Assembly: GCA_013397435.1 (NCBI GenBank)
Contig: VZRG01000436.1
Location: 186,001-250,000, forward strand
Length of the DNA: 64,000 nt
Reading direction: 5' to 3'
Source of the DNA: Erythrocercus mccallii
Taxonomy: Eukaryota > Chordata > Aves > Passeriformes > Dicruridae
Positions 12,211 to 26,500 of the stretch are shown piece by piece. Each line of letters starts with the position of its first letter. The stretch's first letter is position 1. Under the pieces are notes generated by a model. That model was not told the DNA's origin. It worked only from the letters and a program-made list of their open reading frames with translations, and made no database searches. Both the position numbers and the translations under genes were made by a program.

Positions 12211-15200
12211 CTAAAGTGAACATAGAAGGAAAATGTAAGTACAGGAACTCTTAACTCACAGTGCTAAAACCTGTGTGACAAGAACTTTTGCTGGCAGGAA
12301 ATGCACATTAATATGCACATATAAAGCCACAATCATGCCTGTTTTGTAAACTTGCATGCTTGTAGTCCTTTGTTGTTTCACTGAAATCACTCACATTCTC
12401 CAAGGACATAAGTGCATCCAAAAAAATCACTGAGCTGTGTAGACATACTGGAAACAGATTTGGGCCTACTACAGAGAATACTCTGTTGGAACAAAGGGCA
12501 TGAAAAAATAATTGAAGATGACAACCTGGTATCAGACATCTGAGAAATGCCACCAACTTGTACATTCAGAACAATTTATTTCAATACCAAAGGTTTTCAA
12601 GTGCATGAGTCTCTACCAGAGGGCACTTCAGATTTGTTAGAACATGCTGAGTGCATTTACATGTCACATCTAAGATGAAAGACGACAAGAGAAAAACTAA
12701 TTTTTAATGTGAATTTTAGAGAGGCACAGAGGCAGTGTCATGTGTCTGTCTGAATATTTACCTTCTCTGCCCCTCTTTCTCCTTACCAGGCCTATTTTGT
12801 GTTTGGCAGAACACAGGTCAGTCTTGCTCTTCAGTGAACAGTTAAGTTTCCTTGCAGAATGTGAGAAGGGCACAACACAAGAGACTGAGAATAAAGCCAT
12901 CAAAAAGGCAGAAAGCTTAGTGTTAACCAGATGCCTCTTCACTCATGGAAGGACAGCATTCTCCACACCTGCCCCAAGCACAAGCACATTATTTACTGGA
13001 CCCCACTGGTAACAACAGGAACTCCAGTGATGCTTAGGAGCAGCCAAAATTAATGCTGCATAGCTACAACCCTCTGTTTGGGCTGCACAGCACAGCCATC
13101 TGAACTGCTTCACTGAATGTAGCACAGCTTTAGAACAAGATGTGTCTGATAACTTACAAACATGAGAAGAGTGTTTTAGAAAGAGGGGGACCTCAGTTCT
13201 CTCCAAAATAGCCAGAGGAAAAAGGAATGCCCAGTTCAACATTAACTCCCTATTTTCTTAAAACAGGGAATTATAAAAGTGATCTCTATATTTCATATCA
13301 TAAATTTTAAAAAAGCACAAACTAATACCATGCAACTCTGCTATTAGAGAGACACCCATATTTATGTTGGCACAAAGGCCAAAGCTCCCAGATTCCAGTG
13401 AAAAGATTTGTTCCTGATACCCAACTAGTCTCAGTCAGTCAACCGATTATTTTTCTTGCTTTCAAAAGCCAGACCATCAAACTTTGTTGTTATTTCTTGT
13501 CTTGCCATTTAAAATTGAGTTGATTTTCAAAGATCTGATGACTTTAACAAAAAGGAATGTTTACAACCACTATAATCACAGCTAAGTGATAGATCATCCA
13601 TACTGCAAGATACTCAGAAATTTATTTTTAGCTAAACTGCATTTACCTTAATTTGATTGTTCCCTACTTGACCAATTAAGTAATTACAGTGCTCAGCAGG
13701 GTTAAGCCTCTCCCCCATCTTTATTTGACTAGAACACAGTTCATTCAACCCAGTTACACAGACCATGAGTTTCAAATTGGTTTCTCTTTTCCTTTGGAAA
13801 GCTACTGTTAAAAGCTTTATTACAAGGCACACCTTCCACAATTTTATGCCACCATGAGATTTAAGTGTTCTTCTCCCTACATACTAAAATTGAGATGTAA
13901 AGGTTAACTGAGCTCTTCCCCATCGTAAGAGGTCCACTAAAACAGTCAATAGGCACCACTTCCAGTAAGTGTTTCACTAAGCTTAGACTTTACTAAGCAC
14001 TTGTGTCAATCTTTAGCCACTTCAGGTCCAGTATCAGGAACTGAGCATAAGCCACTGTGTTTTACCTGTCTTACTGCTCATCAGAGAAAAACAAGTAAAG
14101 CTTTAAAATGGATTAGGTGTTCCCTGACTAATATCACTCACTGTCCTTCTCCTCTTGTAAACCAACATTTGTTACAAAGGTTTCCAAGATGCCTGTACTC
14201 ATTTTCACAATACAGGCTGTATTTCTCTCATCCCTTCAGTTTCTTATTTTTAGTGTCAGAGTTTTAAATGTCAGTACAGGAGCCGTATGGATTAAGAGCT
14301 TTAGTCTTGGAAGACTGAGCTTTATTTCAGATCTGAAGTTGAAAGATCTCTGAAAAACAAAAGGAGGAAGTGTCAACCAGATTAATTCAGGAAGAGTTTA
14401 TTCATCTTACTGGGGAGAAGAAGAATAAATCATCTGAGAAACTAAAACTGTAATGTTCACATTTCTTTCGTTAAGCTGTCTGGAAGATCACTGGCTGTGA
14501 TTATTTTCTTTCCCCGAGGCATCTCCTCGGAACCGTGCCTGGGTCACCAATGCTAAGCTGAACTGACAAACTTGGAAGAATTGCATTTTCACTTTGCCAC
14601 TAAGCTCCAGCGGATCAGAGCTTTCTTTCAATTTCTATTTGCCTCAAGCATATCAGCTCTTGAGAGCTTCTTACATCTGAACCGTAGGTCTGACTACGGA
14701 AAGAGGGACAGACTTGCCTTAATAGTTACTATGCTGCAGTTAGGAACACACCTGTAGTTTAAATAGCAGGTAAAACCACTAATGCTGTGGTAACTATATG
14801 AAATAATAATGGAGAGAAAACAGGAGAGACATTTTTATCCACAGCTTCAAAAGTGGAAATTGCAACATTTTGAAGGATGCCAGGCAGAGTTTAACAGACA
14901 CTGTCAGCAGAGAGTCTCCACCTCTGGTAACAGCATTTCCTGGAACTAACAACAAGCAACCCCTCGGCTCAACTTTGGTAACAGACCAAAAGGGAAGGGA
15001 AATGAGTAAAGTTCATATCAAAGTAAGTCCCCTTAAATCAAACTTGGCCACCAGTGTAAGATGTAGATCATGTAGATAACCTGCAAGACAGAATGATGCT
15101 GTGACCAGTGTTGTCCAGAAAGAGCTAAAACTTAAGCTGCTACACTATGGAGGCCTGGGACAGGACAAAGCACAGAAAAAGTTAGAGTAGATCAGAAGTC

Positions 15201-18200
15201 ACCAGTCCTCCTGGCACAGTTTCAAGCCTATCAACACTTACACTGTCCATTCTCTCCATGGAGGCTGTCAAAAAGACAGCAGTATTTTCACCGTTTCCTG
15301 CAGGAAGCCACAACAACATCAATTTCCAAGCTGACCCTTGCCTGTGGTGAAGCAAGAGCATGGCAATAGCAGAACCCTGACACCATGAGAGCATACACAA
15401 ACCTACTACACCCACAAATTAATGCCTGACTATAAAATCTTCTGTGCTTAATAGCTGCATCAACAGGCAAATATGACATAGTTTAGCAGTATGTGGCATC
15501 CTCCTTTTACTCTCTTCTACATTAGCGAACTGTATTAGAAAAGGTTTCTGAAGTTTAATCAGAGTATTTTATTCTGGACTGAAACATTTTCTATCCTTTC
15601 TAAAATGGTAATGGCCCAAAGATGATAATCACTGTATAATCAAAAGATTCCTTTTCTGGGTGCTTATGCTTCAACCTCTGCCTAGAGTGTCCAAGGCTAG
15701 ATCACGTAGCTGTGTACTCGCCTGGCACCTCTCCAGCTGCTGCCACATTGCCTTAAATACCTCTAAGGCCAGGGAAATCACACTCATTCTTTGAGTAACA
15801 CAAGGGAAGCAGAGAGGAGCACAGACAAAACCCCAAAAGACTCTCCCTGCAAGCACGTTTGGAGGAATCACCAGGATCCACTGGAACAGTGTATAGGCAC
15901 TCCCCTATACACTAATCATCTACCCCGAAGGACTTAGTTTGGGACTGAGTCATCATTAAACCAGCTGCTGAAAATCTCACCTGTGATTCCAATTACAGAA
16001 GGAACCTGCATGTTAAGGAAACTGAAAGCAAGGCGCAGGAGGCAGTCCTATTACTTGCTGTAAACACTACCCTATTTCTTCTAACTTTAGAGAAAGTATC
16101 AACTTCGGCATACTTTTCATCACTTCCTCAGTCTTCTCCACAAATACACTGATAATGGCTCAACATATCACTGGACCTTACACAATCTTGGAGAAAACCC
16201 AGAAAGTCAACTTTTTCTCAACCTCTCTATGGAGAAACAGTGTTCCATTCTTGTTACCAGACAGGCAGCTGACACCCAGGAAATGGGAGACAAGATATTC
16301 AGAATCCAGTGCAACAGAATTACAGGATGAGGGACGGTATGTGAAGTCAAATGCTTCAGAAAAAGTCAAAAGCAAAATACAGATTCCTGATCTCTGAAGA
16401 GAGAGGGATGGCCAGAAGCTGTTCACTAACAAGGTTCTGGAGAAAACAGGTTTCATTCACAAAGCACATCCTTTAAAATATCATGTTACATACAATTTTT
16501 AATACAGTAACACTAGACACCAGGGTAGACCTCTAGCGAGACTTCACCTGAAACAAAAAAGAGAGCCCTAACCAAAATACTCTAGTCAGTCCCTAGCTTA
16601 TTTCCACACTCCCTTCTAAGTACAATTTGAGAGAGTTGAGAATTCAGACACTGGTATAAAGGAAAAAGCCTGCTCCCTGTTTACACATCCACCCACTACC
16701 TAGCAGTTTTAAAAAATTCTAGTAGCACCTCTCCTCTGCAGCAAAATGGGCAAAGTCCAATTCAACTGAATCTTTCTACTTAAAGGAAAAGACTGCAAGT
16801 AAAATGAAAAGGAAGCAAATGAATGAAATAGGTAATTACCCTCTTTTTGTCTCTATCAAGTTTACTTTGGAGAAAGGCAAACGTTACCTTCCCATGACTG
16901 TACTGCACCCAAGAACATCCCTTCTGCTCCACCTCCCAAAAGAAGCTCCAGTAAATTACTCTTAACTGGCATATAACAAGATTCGTGGCTTGGATTAGAC
17001 CTATTTGCATTCATATTTATTACATGACAGAACACAGGTTCTCTGCTGTGGTAAGCAAACCCTGAGTAATAAAACGGGTCTTAAGAACAAATACTGACAG
17101 TAAGAGGCAGTTGTCTTTTAATTCTGAACACATCTCCATAATAATTTCAACTTTAGCCTGTGTCCATAGTATCCACAAGGATCACTATGTGCCTCACATG
17201 GTATAACTTACAACAGAGTTTATTTAAAAAAATCCAGTTTGTATTACACTTGCTACCTGCACATTTCTTGGTCTGCTTTCTCAGTCTGTCTATACACCAG
17301 GCCCAATTAAATTTTAAATGTAGGCGCCTAAGGATAGCACAGCTCAAGAGTTGCAACAACAGCATCATAAGCTACTTTAAAGAGGTCTTACAGACAGCTG
17401 ACAGCAGCCACCTGCAACATAGTCAGCTCTACATAAGAGGGCAGTCAGACTTCAGTAAACACCAAGCAAATAATCCAGCCTCATTTTACTCCTCTGGATG
17501 AAAATTAAATGAGAGAACACCACATTTCAATGCCAGATATAGTGGATATGTTCTTACATGACCTTCAACAGAAGTCACCAACTGCACTCCCTCGGTTTCA
17601 CTACATAAATACAGAATTCCAATCTGTTTAAGAGGATGTTACTGCTAACGCAATGAACATGTAGAGAGTTCTGGGATTTTAGGTACTGTAATCGGCAAAA
17701 GGGTAAAATCCATATAACAGAATATAGCTGGAAAATAACATAATGAAATATGCAAATCGAAGCTACAAGCCACAATCCAGAAATCACACTTTTGAAGTCT
17801 GTGCTTTACAGAATTGATGGCTGCCTAGAACCACAAAGCTGTTGGATAATGAAAAGGGAGCGATTTAAACACTGGAATACAAAAGGCAAGCAAGAAAAAG
17901 ACCCTTTAGCAATATACAAACTGCATGTCCAGTTCACCACCAGTTGATTCCTCATGTTACATCAGTGCAGCCACAGCAAGTATTCTATGTCCATTCTTCA
18001 GGGACAGTTTACAGACTCCCACAGGTAAAGGCATACAATGAACTCTCACATATTTCTGTGCTGCACAGAGAATGAGAAGGTTCAATTCATAAGGATTCAC
18101 AGATTAGTGGCTTATGTACAGAAAACAGAATTTGGTGCAACAGCATCAGATGTGGTGAGACTGTAATTTACATCACAGGTGGGAATTTGACGCTGGAAAG

Positions 18201-19040
18201 CAATTTTAACGGATTATGTTGTTATTATTATGTTACATTATCATGTAACCACTAGTGCCTACTTCTACAGCTTTGCCAAGGTTTTTTAAAACAACCAGTA
18301 CTTCTCACTCATATGGGCAAGTCAATTGTGTTGCATTTCTGATCTAAACGAGGACCTCAAAATATCTTTTAAGAAATAGGTCCATTTTCTAGTTTTAAGT
18401 TATAAGAAATACCATGCATGGAGACTACCTTAACAACACTGAACTTTCCAAAATGCTTTCCAAAAGCTAGTAACAATTTTTCCTGAAATCTAAAGTATAC
18501 TAAAGCCTTCAGGAAAATACTCCTCCATATGCAACTTCTGTTTTTACCATTAGTTCATATTACAGTCATTGAAGAGACTTATGTGCAGGTGAAGAAAAAA
18601 AAAAGAACTATATTTAGATACTGAGACTGAAACAACACTAATGTTAGAAGAATCCAAAACAGAGTTACATCAACCCTTAAAAACACAGTCTCGTAAAGCA
18701 AACCTTAGCTGCAAGGATACTGCAGCAAATGATATTCACAGAAATCTTCAGTGCAGGAAGAACGGTAAGGGCATTCAGGTGACTCTGCTGTGCTGTGATG
18801 AAATGCACCACCCGCATGACAACGTAGCCTAAGTTTAGTGGGCAATAAGAAATGCGCATTCCATCCTGCAAAACTACTGCACCATTAGAAGCAGCAGTTA
18901 CACCTTTATGAGCTGCTAGAGAAGGAAAACTCACATAAACACACACACACACACAAAAAAGGACGAGCTGTCAAAACAGCTTTAGCCGTAGTACTTTACA
19001 ACAGCCTTTTAATTAACCTCCACAAAATTAAATTCCTCAA
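12211..19040. other. Probable 5' intron of SGK3
   Basis: Non-coding, low-GC sequence between the exon carrying the SGK3 start codon and the CpG island at 19 kb. If the island is the promoter, this is the first intron of the 5' UTR. It contains a short CA repeat at 18938-18955. No protein-coding exon was recognised on either strand. Confidence 0.55.
18938..18955. repeat. (AC)n microsatellite
   Basis: About nine perfect AC units followed by an A-run, just outside CpG island 1. Such tracts are usually polymorphic in length. Confidence 0.9.
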
Positions 19041-19200
19041 GGGTACCTGAATCCCGACAAAGCAGCGTTGCCTAAGACGCCTCAGTGCTGCTTTCCCGGA
19101 ACAGCAGCACGTCCTGGCTGCGAAGCACTCGGGGAAGGACGAGAACGACCGCGCAGAGGCCGCCCCGCTTCCCCTCCCTGGGTACCACGGAGCCGCACCT

Positions 19201-19250
19201 ACCTCCCCCTCCTGCTCCTGCTCTTCCTCTTCCTCCTCCTCCTCCTCCTC
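19201..19250. repeat. (TCC)n-rich polypyrimidine tract
   Basis: Imperfect TCC/CTCCTG repeats on the plus strand (purine-rich GGA on the minus strand), directly abutting the gap in CpG island 1. Polypurine-polypyrimidine tracts of this kind are common in promoters and are hard to sequence. Confidence 0.85.
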
Positions 19251-19265
19251 ACCGGCGCAGCCACC

Positions 19266-19626
19266 NNNNNNNNNNNNNNNNNNNNNNNNNNNNNNNNNNN
19301 NNNNNNNNNNNNNNNNNNNNNNNNNNNNNNNNNNNNNNNNNNNNNNNNNNNNNNNNNNNNNNNNNNNNNNNNNNNNNNNNNNNNNNNNNNNNNNNNNNNN
19401 NNNNNNNNNNNNNNNNNNNNNNNNNNNNNNNNNNNNNNNNNNNNNNNNNNNNNNNNNNNNNNNNNNNNNNNNNNNNNNNNNNNNNNNNNNNNNNNNNNNN
19501 NNNNNNNNNNNNNNNNNNNNNNNNNNNNNNNNNNNNNNNNNNNNNNNNNNNNNNNNNNNNNNNNNNNNNNNNNNNNNNNNNNNNNNNNNNNNNNNNNNNN
19601 NNNNNNNNNNNNNNNNNNNNNNNNNN
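19266..19626. other. Assembly gap (361 N)
   Basis: A run of N inside a GC-rich island. Open frames computed across it are artefacts. The uneven length suggests an estimated gap size. Confidence 0.99.
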
Positions 19627-19710
19627 CCCGCCCGCCCGCGGAGCCCAGACCCCGGCTTGCCCCGGGCTGTAGGACGGGACAGGAGGTGAGATCCTCTCCC
19701 CCTCCCGCCC

Positions 19711-19730
19711 TACATATATATATATGTACA
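19711..19730. repeat. (TA)n short tract next to CpG island 1
   Basis: Seven or so TA dinucleotides form a self-complementary tract ending in tgtac, placed at the edge of GC-rich sequence and followed by AT-rich DNA. Confidence 0.85.
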
Positions 19731-19869
19731 CTAAAATAAAATATTTAAAAACCATTTTTTGTTTTAGGGGCAAGCTTCCACTTCCCCTAATCCCAAGGTT
19801 TCAGTCCCCTCTCCCCCTCCCCAGCCCCTAGGGGGATGCTCCTGCTTCTGCTGGGCGGCTCCTCACAGA

Positions 19870-22800
19870 AATTATGGAAAAACAGCAACGCTCTGGTAAA
19901 AAAACACTTTAAAACACCCCTGCGCACACGAGGGATTTCAGTTTAATTCTTCAGTGTGTCCGGGGATGCCCACAATCCACCGGCAAGGCTGACAAACCAA
20001 CCGGCCGCTGTAATGACAGCTCTCCTTCTGTATGGGAAGGAGCAGTAACACAGGGGAAATGAGATAGGTTTGTATGATATCTAGTAGTATTTAGGGAACT
20101 ATTTCTGCAACCTCTGAAATTTCAGGGTAAGTTTCAATACCACCCTTAAAATTCAACTGGATTTCTTAAAATGATGTGTAACTTGGTCAGTTTTCCTGAG
20201 CAAATTAAGGCGATAAAACAGTTATAAAAATATAAATTCTAGGGGAAAAAAAAAAGCTCCTTTAATGACAGTATCACTCCTCACTTTATTTTGTTAACGA
20301 GATCTAAAAGTGTGGGACAAACAGGAGTTAGCATGGAGTCTGTTTAACAGAAAAGACCACCACACCCATTAAGTTAAAGCCTGATGTTTACTGAGGATCT
20401 GCTATGCTTTCAAACATTCAGAGAAGGCTTAAGAGGCAGGGAATATCTAATGCAAATAATAACACTCAGGATGAGTTAAAAGCCTATGCCATTTTTGCTT
20501 CCTCCCTATAAATACCTGAAATGTTTCTTGATATTTCAACAGCCGTGCAAAGAATGAGCAAGTGTGAAAATACTGCAGCCCACTCCACTCTATTACCAAT
20601 GTAACACAAGGGTGTCCCCAAAAACCCGCAAGTTGTCACCAGGAACTGTTCTATTGATTAGGGAGAAGCCCCACGTTCTACAGGCCTGTCTTCACAAGGC
20701 TTGTGTTTGGGCCTGACAGGACATGACGGTGCTCATTTCAGCAGTCACAGGTATTGGCAAGTATCTGGCAAGAAGCAATTCAGAAGATCCTGTTTCTGAA
20801 CAGTCCTGCTGCAGAAGTATTCCTGCCTAATAGTACACTCGTGTCAGGCACTGACAGTCATCCCAGCACTCTCCAAAAACAAATCAGAGAAGCAGTCTGG
20901 CAGTTTTTAAAATACGTCAGTGTTTGGATTAGTGTGTTGTAACTGTGTACACACAAGCTACAAGACAACTGGATCACAAGCTTCCATTTCAGTAGAGTCC
21001 AAACAGGAAGAAATGAGGAATTTTCCCATCCTAACCTGCCCTTTCCTGATTTTGGAATTTTGTGATTTTGGATAGGTACTGCTAGATATTGAGACTTGGC
21101 ATTGTAGCAACTTGTTCTCCTGCTCATTCTGATCTGGCAAGGTATTTGCCTCTGCATTCATGGAGGAGTTTTAAAGAGGCTTTGTTAGGACTTCTTGTGG
21201 TGAGCCTCAGACCAGAATGTTTCTGAACTTCAGTCAGAATAACTCATTGGCAAATAATTTAGGCAGGTAATCCGTATTCAAGAGCTATTTTACTTTGCAG
21301 TTGTTGAGCAGTGTTCCCCTTCTGTCTGGTTGATAGTTTTCAGTTAATCATTCACTTATCAGCAGCTCAGTTAAATGGAGTTATTGAACGAATTTACAGT
21401 ACAGCCTCAACCCAGGAAAGGTGAGAAAATGACCCTGGCTTGGAGATAATTTAACTGTCTCCCTGTCCTCTCAAGTCTAAGACCTAAACCTTTGATAAAA
21501 AGCAGCTATTTGCCCTTCCTCACACTTAAAATCTCTCTGAAGACTGGCCTGTTGAGCAGTTAATTTTACACAGTTCCTCTCCCTATTCTGGCATAGGTAA
21601 TTAGAGATTAGCAACACAGTACATATCCTTAAATTGTAATTTGCCTGAATGAATTCCACAGCACATTCATCTGTCTAGTGGATCATAGTATGCAAAACAC
21701 TGTTCAGGTACTAAAATTTAAATAAATTGTAATTTACAGATTTGCTTGATGAGCTTTTAAAGGCTAATATTCTAATGTTAAGGTGGTTAACTGCTTAGCA
21801 CATGGAGAAATGCAGGGAACTCAACTTGCCTTTTAGTGAAGTTAAAGGTCAGCATTCACTCTGACATTTTTGTCCGCAGGAACTCCCTTCCATTCCCCAT
21901 TTATGTTTTCTGGGTAGTAATACCCACAGAGAATCTCATTTCCACTGCTTTGCAGTACTTTGCTTCTAAGGAATGTTACAAATCCATGCAGTGTGCTGCC
22001 ATCCCAACTATTTTAAGCCTTTGCTCAAGGAATATCAGTAATTGGGTGTTGGGGGTGGAAAATATGAGAAAAGGGAAGAGAAATGAAGGATCCATCTCAA
22101 CCCACTGCAAATGCAAGAGGTCACAGAAATGCGGAGTACCTTTAACATGTTTCTCCAAGCCCAGGAAGAGCAGGTAGCAACAATATGAACTATTCAGTTC
22201 TGTTTTTACTGAAAATGTCCTTAAATTAGTATGAAAACCTTGTCCCTGACCAAAGATCAAAAGTCTCATTTTATAACATCAAGAGAACTATACAGGAAAA
22301 AATTAGAGCATAAAAAACCATTGTAACACAAAGACAAGCAGGAATAAAAATGACTTGTTTAAATGCATCTGGGAGTTTTGCTCGTGAATACTGTTCCGTA
22401 TGAATATACCATGAAACTTTTGTATACATTCAATTATTCACACAAAAGCACAGCCCAAACCACTTGACAAGCTTAGTCCAAAAATTTTAGTTGCCTCTAA
22501 AACACAGCAGGGTATTGAGCAACAAAATCATTACCTCACTATCAGCTTCAAACATTAACACCACAGCTTTCCATTTCCATTCTTGCATCTTCAAAGGAAT
22601 ATCTTAGCCTATCCCTGTTAACACCAAGCTTTGTATCCTACTCCTTACACTAAGGAAAACACAACCTCCTTGCCCCAGAACAGACTGTTAATAGTCAAGA
22701 GGTTTGGACACTAAGATTAGATGGTGTTTGGAATTAAAACTTCTTCTGTGGCAGTACCTTGCCATCTGTTAACTCCAGTTAAACCAAATATGTCTGTTTT

Positions 22801-22885
22801 AAACCCTCCAAACATGATACAGTAATAGATATGAAGCAATCTTTTAATTAATTATTGTTAGCCTTTAGCCCATCAAGTCCTAACT
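19870..22885. other. Non-coding stretch, no gene seen
   Basis: Low-GC sequence upstream (in SGK3 orientation) of CpG island 1. Short open frames here have neither splice context nor recognisable similarity. No repeat family was identified. Confidence 0.55.
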
Positions 22886-23545
22886 TTGACTTCAATCAGG
22901 AAACAACTCCTGGCCACTGTAGTTACCATTGCATGTGACAATTGTTTTAATCAAAGAACCCAACTCCCAGCAGGTTGTACCCACCTGCACAGCACTGAGC
23001 AGCCTGAGGACATCGCCCTTTGGAAAGGCCTCAGGCTGCAACGGATGGGCTTCACAATGACACAGGCACAGCACCCTGGGCAAATACTGTCTATCACCAG
23101 GGATTCTGGCTGCCACAGAGACCCCATAAACATGAAGACAGATAGGCACCTGTTCTATGAGTTACTCTCACCCTGCATTCCAGACAGTTTGGCAGCTAAT
23201 CAGGCTGTGTTCATACCCCACCATCTGATTAGGAACAGAAGAGGCTTGGGCATGGGCCAGTTGGGACCAGGCATTCAGCACTGCAAAGCGTGGCACCCGA
23301 GAGTTGTGTACTCTAGAAAACGGTGTCCTGTTAGAGTCCCTGGACTCATGAGATTACCAGAAAACACAGGCTACCATGGGCAACATCAAGTGAGAGAAGA
23401 TGTTTGGTGGGAAAGTGATCTAGCTGAAAGCCTGAGAGTTAAAACTGTGGAAGAAATGCCAGCTGGGCAAGCTTTAAAGCTCACAATGCAGGCGCAAGCA
23501 ACAGCATCACCAGGTAACTGTTCTTTACCAAGGCTGGTTTTGTAA
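22886..23545 (+). other. Unidentified 219-codon open frame
   Basis: This is the longest frame without stops in the window apart from VCPIP1 and frames running through gaps or CpG islands. The first in-frame ATG is at 23045, leaving 166 codons. Base composition is closer to 50% GC than the flanks. A branch-point-like cctaact with an AG at 22899 precedes it and a CAG|gtaact donor-like site sits at 23513/23514, so a 614-nt internal exon is conceivable. The predicted protein has no domain, signal peptide or membrane segment that I recognise. It may be chance, part of a non-coding RNA, or a decayed repeat. I do not assign a function. Confidence 0.2.
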
Positions 23546-26500
23546 CACTTAATGAATGTATGCATATTAATAGATTTCATTTAACTCACTTTCATAGTTG
23601 CCTGCCTGTGCTTATTAGAGGAGTCTGAGTAATGGTTCAGTTTTACATGAGCTGCGCAGAGGAAATGGTTTTTTCCCTACTTTCCTTTTGTATGCTAGAT
23701 CAGCTACAGAATGTCTTCAGATGACAGTCTTTCAATTTGAAAGAATGAAATGAATACTTAAAAGACTGATTCATTGCAAACATACACTTCAACCCTTCTC
23801 CTAAGCAAACTAACCAACCCACCAGAAACTACCACAAGCCACCTAAACACGGCTGAAAGATTTAGTATTATCTTTTGACAAAGTGTAAGAACTTGGCAAG
23901 TAAAAGGAGGTTTCATTCATAGTGACATAGTGAACTGCCAGTTTTCCAGCACTCCAGACACAAAGATGATGATCCATGTATTACAAGAAGAATGTCCTGG
24001 AGCACAGAGGTTAATGAATATCAAAACCACGATCTGCAACAACACCACATGGACTCTCCCTTAGCATAGCAAACACCACAAATCAAAATGATTGAAAACT
24101 ATAGAAAAGCAGTAATAACCTGCATTATTTCACGAATGTCACAGAGTGTGTATAACATGAACCAGAAAAATGACAGCAGCACCACATCAAAGAAGCTCAG
24201 AAGAAAACTGGTTTAAATCAACTGAAGCATATACTAAAAAGGAACACTAGTACACAAGCAAGCATTCTGCCAATAGCATAAATGAATGATGAAATTTCAA
24301 AGTAAAAAAGCAATATCAGGCAGTGAAATACCGTATCTGCAATTTCAATACATGTATCTCTATTTTCCTGACTTCATCCTCCTCAAGTTCTTTCTTTCCC
24401 TCAAGCACACACCAAGATGTATTATTGCTACCATATATGGAGTACTTTTTCTCAGGTTAGTTTCACTTTTTTCAATGATTAGTTTCTAAAAATTACTTAG
24501 CATGCAAAGCACTTAAAGTGAACAGTGAATTCAGTGCACGTGAACTGTCTGACCCAAACCCTGCTGTTTACATCCCGTTCACTTACCACTCCAATAGCTG
24601 GCAGGGTTCCACGAGACATCATCCAACCAGAGCTGTGTCCTTCGGAGAAGCACTGCTATCAGAGGCCACATGGCCCGTATCTCTTTTGCCCTGCAGCTGC
24701 CCTCACTCACTGCAAGTGTGCAGTCTGGAGCAGGTACCCAAGTGAAACCTCCACAAACTAGTTCAGCTACCAGGAGAAGAACAGTGTGAATGCTGAACTC
24801 CTGATAGCCTAGTTTACCTTAGTTATCAGTTATCTCAGAGACCCACAATGTGGATACTGCCTCAAGCCACCTCCATTTGATCGCATCAAAACACAAAAGA
24901 TTTACATGGGTTCCAAGAATACAAGGGAAAAAGAACCACATTGGACCTGGCTTACCACCAAGTCCTACAAGGATGAATACACAGATAACAAAAAGGAATA
25001 TACAGATAACAAAAGGACAAAGATACCCAGCTGCTTTATAGGCATACAGCAACACATGTGCTTGACATGTCACACAGACAGCTTATTGGTACATGCTGAC
25101 ATGTTCTGGGAGCAGTTTCAGCAGACACGCATAAAACACAGTAATAAATTACTGCACTGGTAAACACTGTAAAGTTGAAGTTATCAAATACAGCCCACAA
25201 AGGATAAATTGCCAAAAAACCCTCCCAACTGACAGCACTGTATGACCTGCATTTTGCTCTCAACAAAGACTCTTTGGAATTCCATTTATAAATACAGTTC
25301 TATAAAATAGGTCAAGTCTCTGAGTTTCCAGGAGATCTGGGCAATTTGTGCAGGAAGGTATACCAAAGCTAAGTATAAAAGAAAAAAATCTCTCTAAGTA
25401 GTAATTCTGTATGGATGTTTCTTATTTCAGCCTCCTGAATCCCAGCTACAGCACGTTCTACTAGAATTGCAAATACAGGCTGGGGTGAACAAACATGCTT
25501 TAGTAAACAACTTCTCTGGCACACAATGTTATGTAGGTGGGGTCTACCCAGAATGTCAAGAGTTCTTCCTCAAATTGTAGAGATGAGCAAGAACACAAGG
25601 ACCCCGTTTGCATTTTCAAGATATTTACTCGTATTTTAGTCAAAAGAAACTGAACAAGGGCTTTGGTTTGGGGTGTGTATGTCCTCTCACAAAAGGCTCA
25701 CAGGCTTTTTCCAAAATAAAAGCATTTTAAAGGCATCTAGGATCTACAGACAAGGCCAGATTTGTTTTTGTTATTCTTTTAGTACTTCCAATAAACTGTT
25801 TATGGCAAAAGACACATGAATTCCACTAAAGCTCTGTTATGCACCAACTCAGAGTAGAAAAATGGTAGCAACAATGAAAAAAACCCCGACCTACCAAAGC
25901 AGGAAGATGTATCTTATAATCCAAAAAGGACACAGATTTAAGACATTCGAGAATTTATTTGCTGACCTTACTTTGCTTACTTGTTTATCTAGTCATTTCC
26001 CAGGTTTGCCAGATTTCCAACCCTATTCCTGACACACAGAGTAGATGTACAATTCCTCTACTAGCCAGAGAGTCTGATTTTTGTTCTCCAAGAACATTTT
26101 CATTTTCACATTTTCCATCCTGGGAACCATGGGTCAGTGTTTGAAGGGTACATGTGGGTCTGAATTTTAAGTCAGTTTCAGAAAGGATTTATATAAAAAT
26201 ACATCAGCAGTATTTTACATAAAGATGAATATGGTCCTTTTATACCAGGTAAAGCCAATACAAGAACCAGGTACAGATGATCAACTTCTGGACTCCAATG
26301 AACTATTTTTTTTCTTTAACTTACCTTCCTTTTTATAACACAGCAATCTAGTAGAAGCCAGTTAATGGAATATTATAAATCTAAGTATGGAGCATAAAGC
26401 AACAATTAAATAAATCCATCTAATCTCAATACTAATTCAAGACCACTGTACCATTATGCAGCTTTAAAAAGGAACACGGCAGTATTTAATATTTGAGGTC

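Larger units (their letters stand above)
19040..19870 (-). promoter_or_regulatory. CpG island 1, candidate SGK3 promoter and non-coding first exon
   Basis: GC content and CpG density jump compared with the flanks, and the island is interrupted by an assembly gap at 19266-19626. It is the first CpG island upstream of the SGK3 start codon. On the minus strand a good donor (GGGGAG|gtaggt, intron bases 19197-19202) lies inside it, so a non-coding first exon ending at about 19203 could splice to the acceptor at 12210. The transcription start cannot be fixed because the gap hides part of the island. An alternative is that it serves an unannotated non-coding transcript. Confidence 0.55.

Noticed and set aside
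19068..19773. Long open frames on both strands through CpG island 1
   Set aside because: Most of their length is N, and the rest is GC-rich promoter-like sequence and TCC repeats; no recognisable protein.
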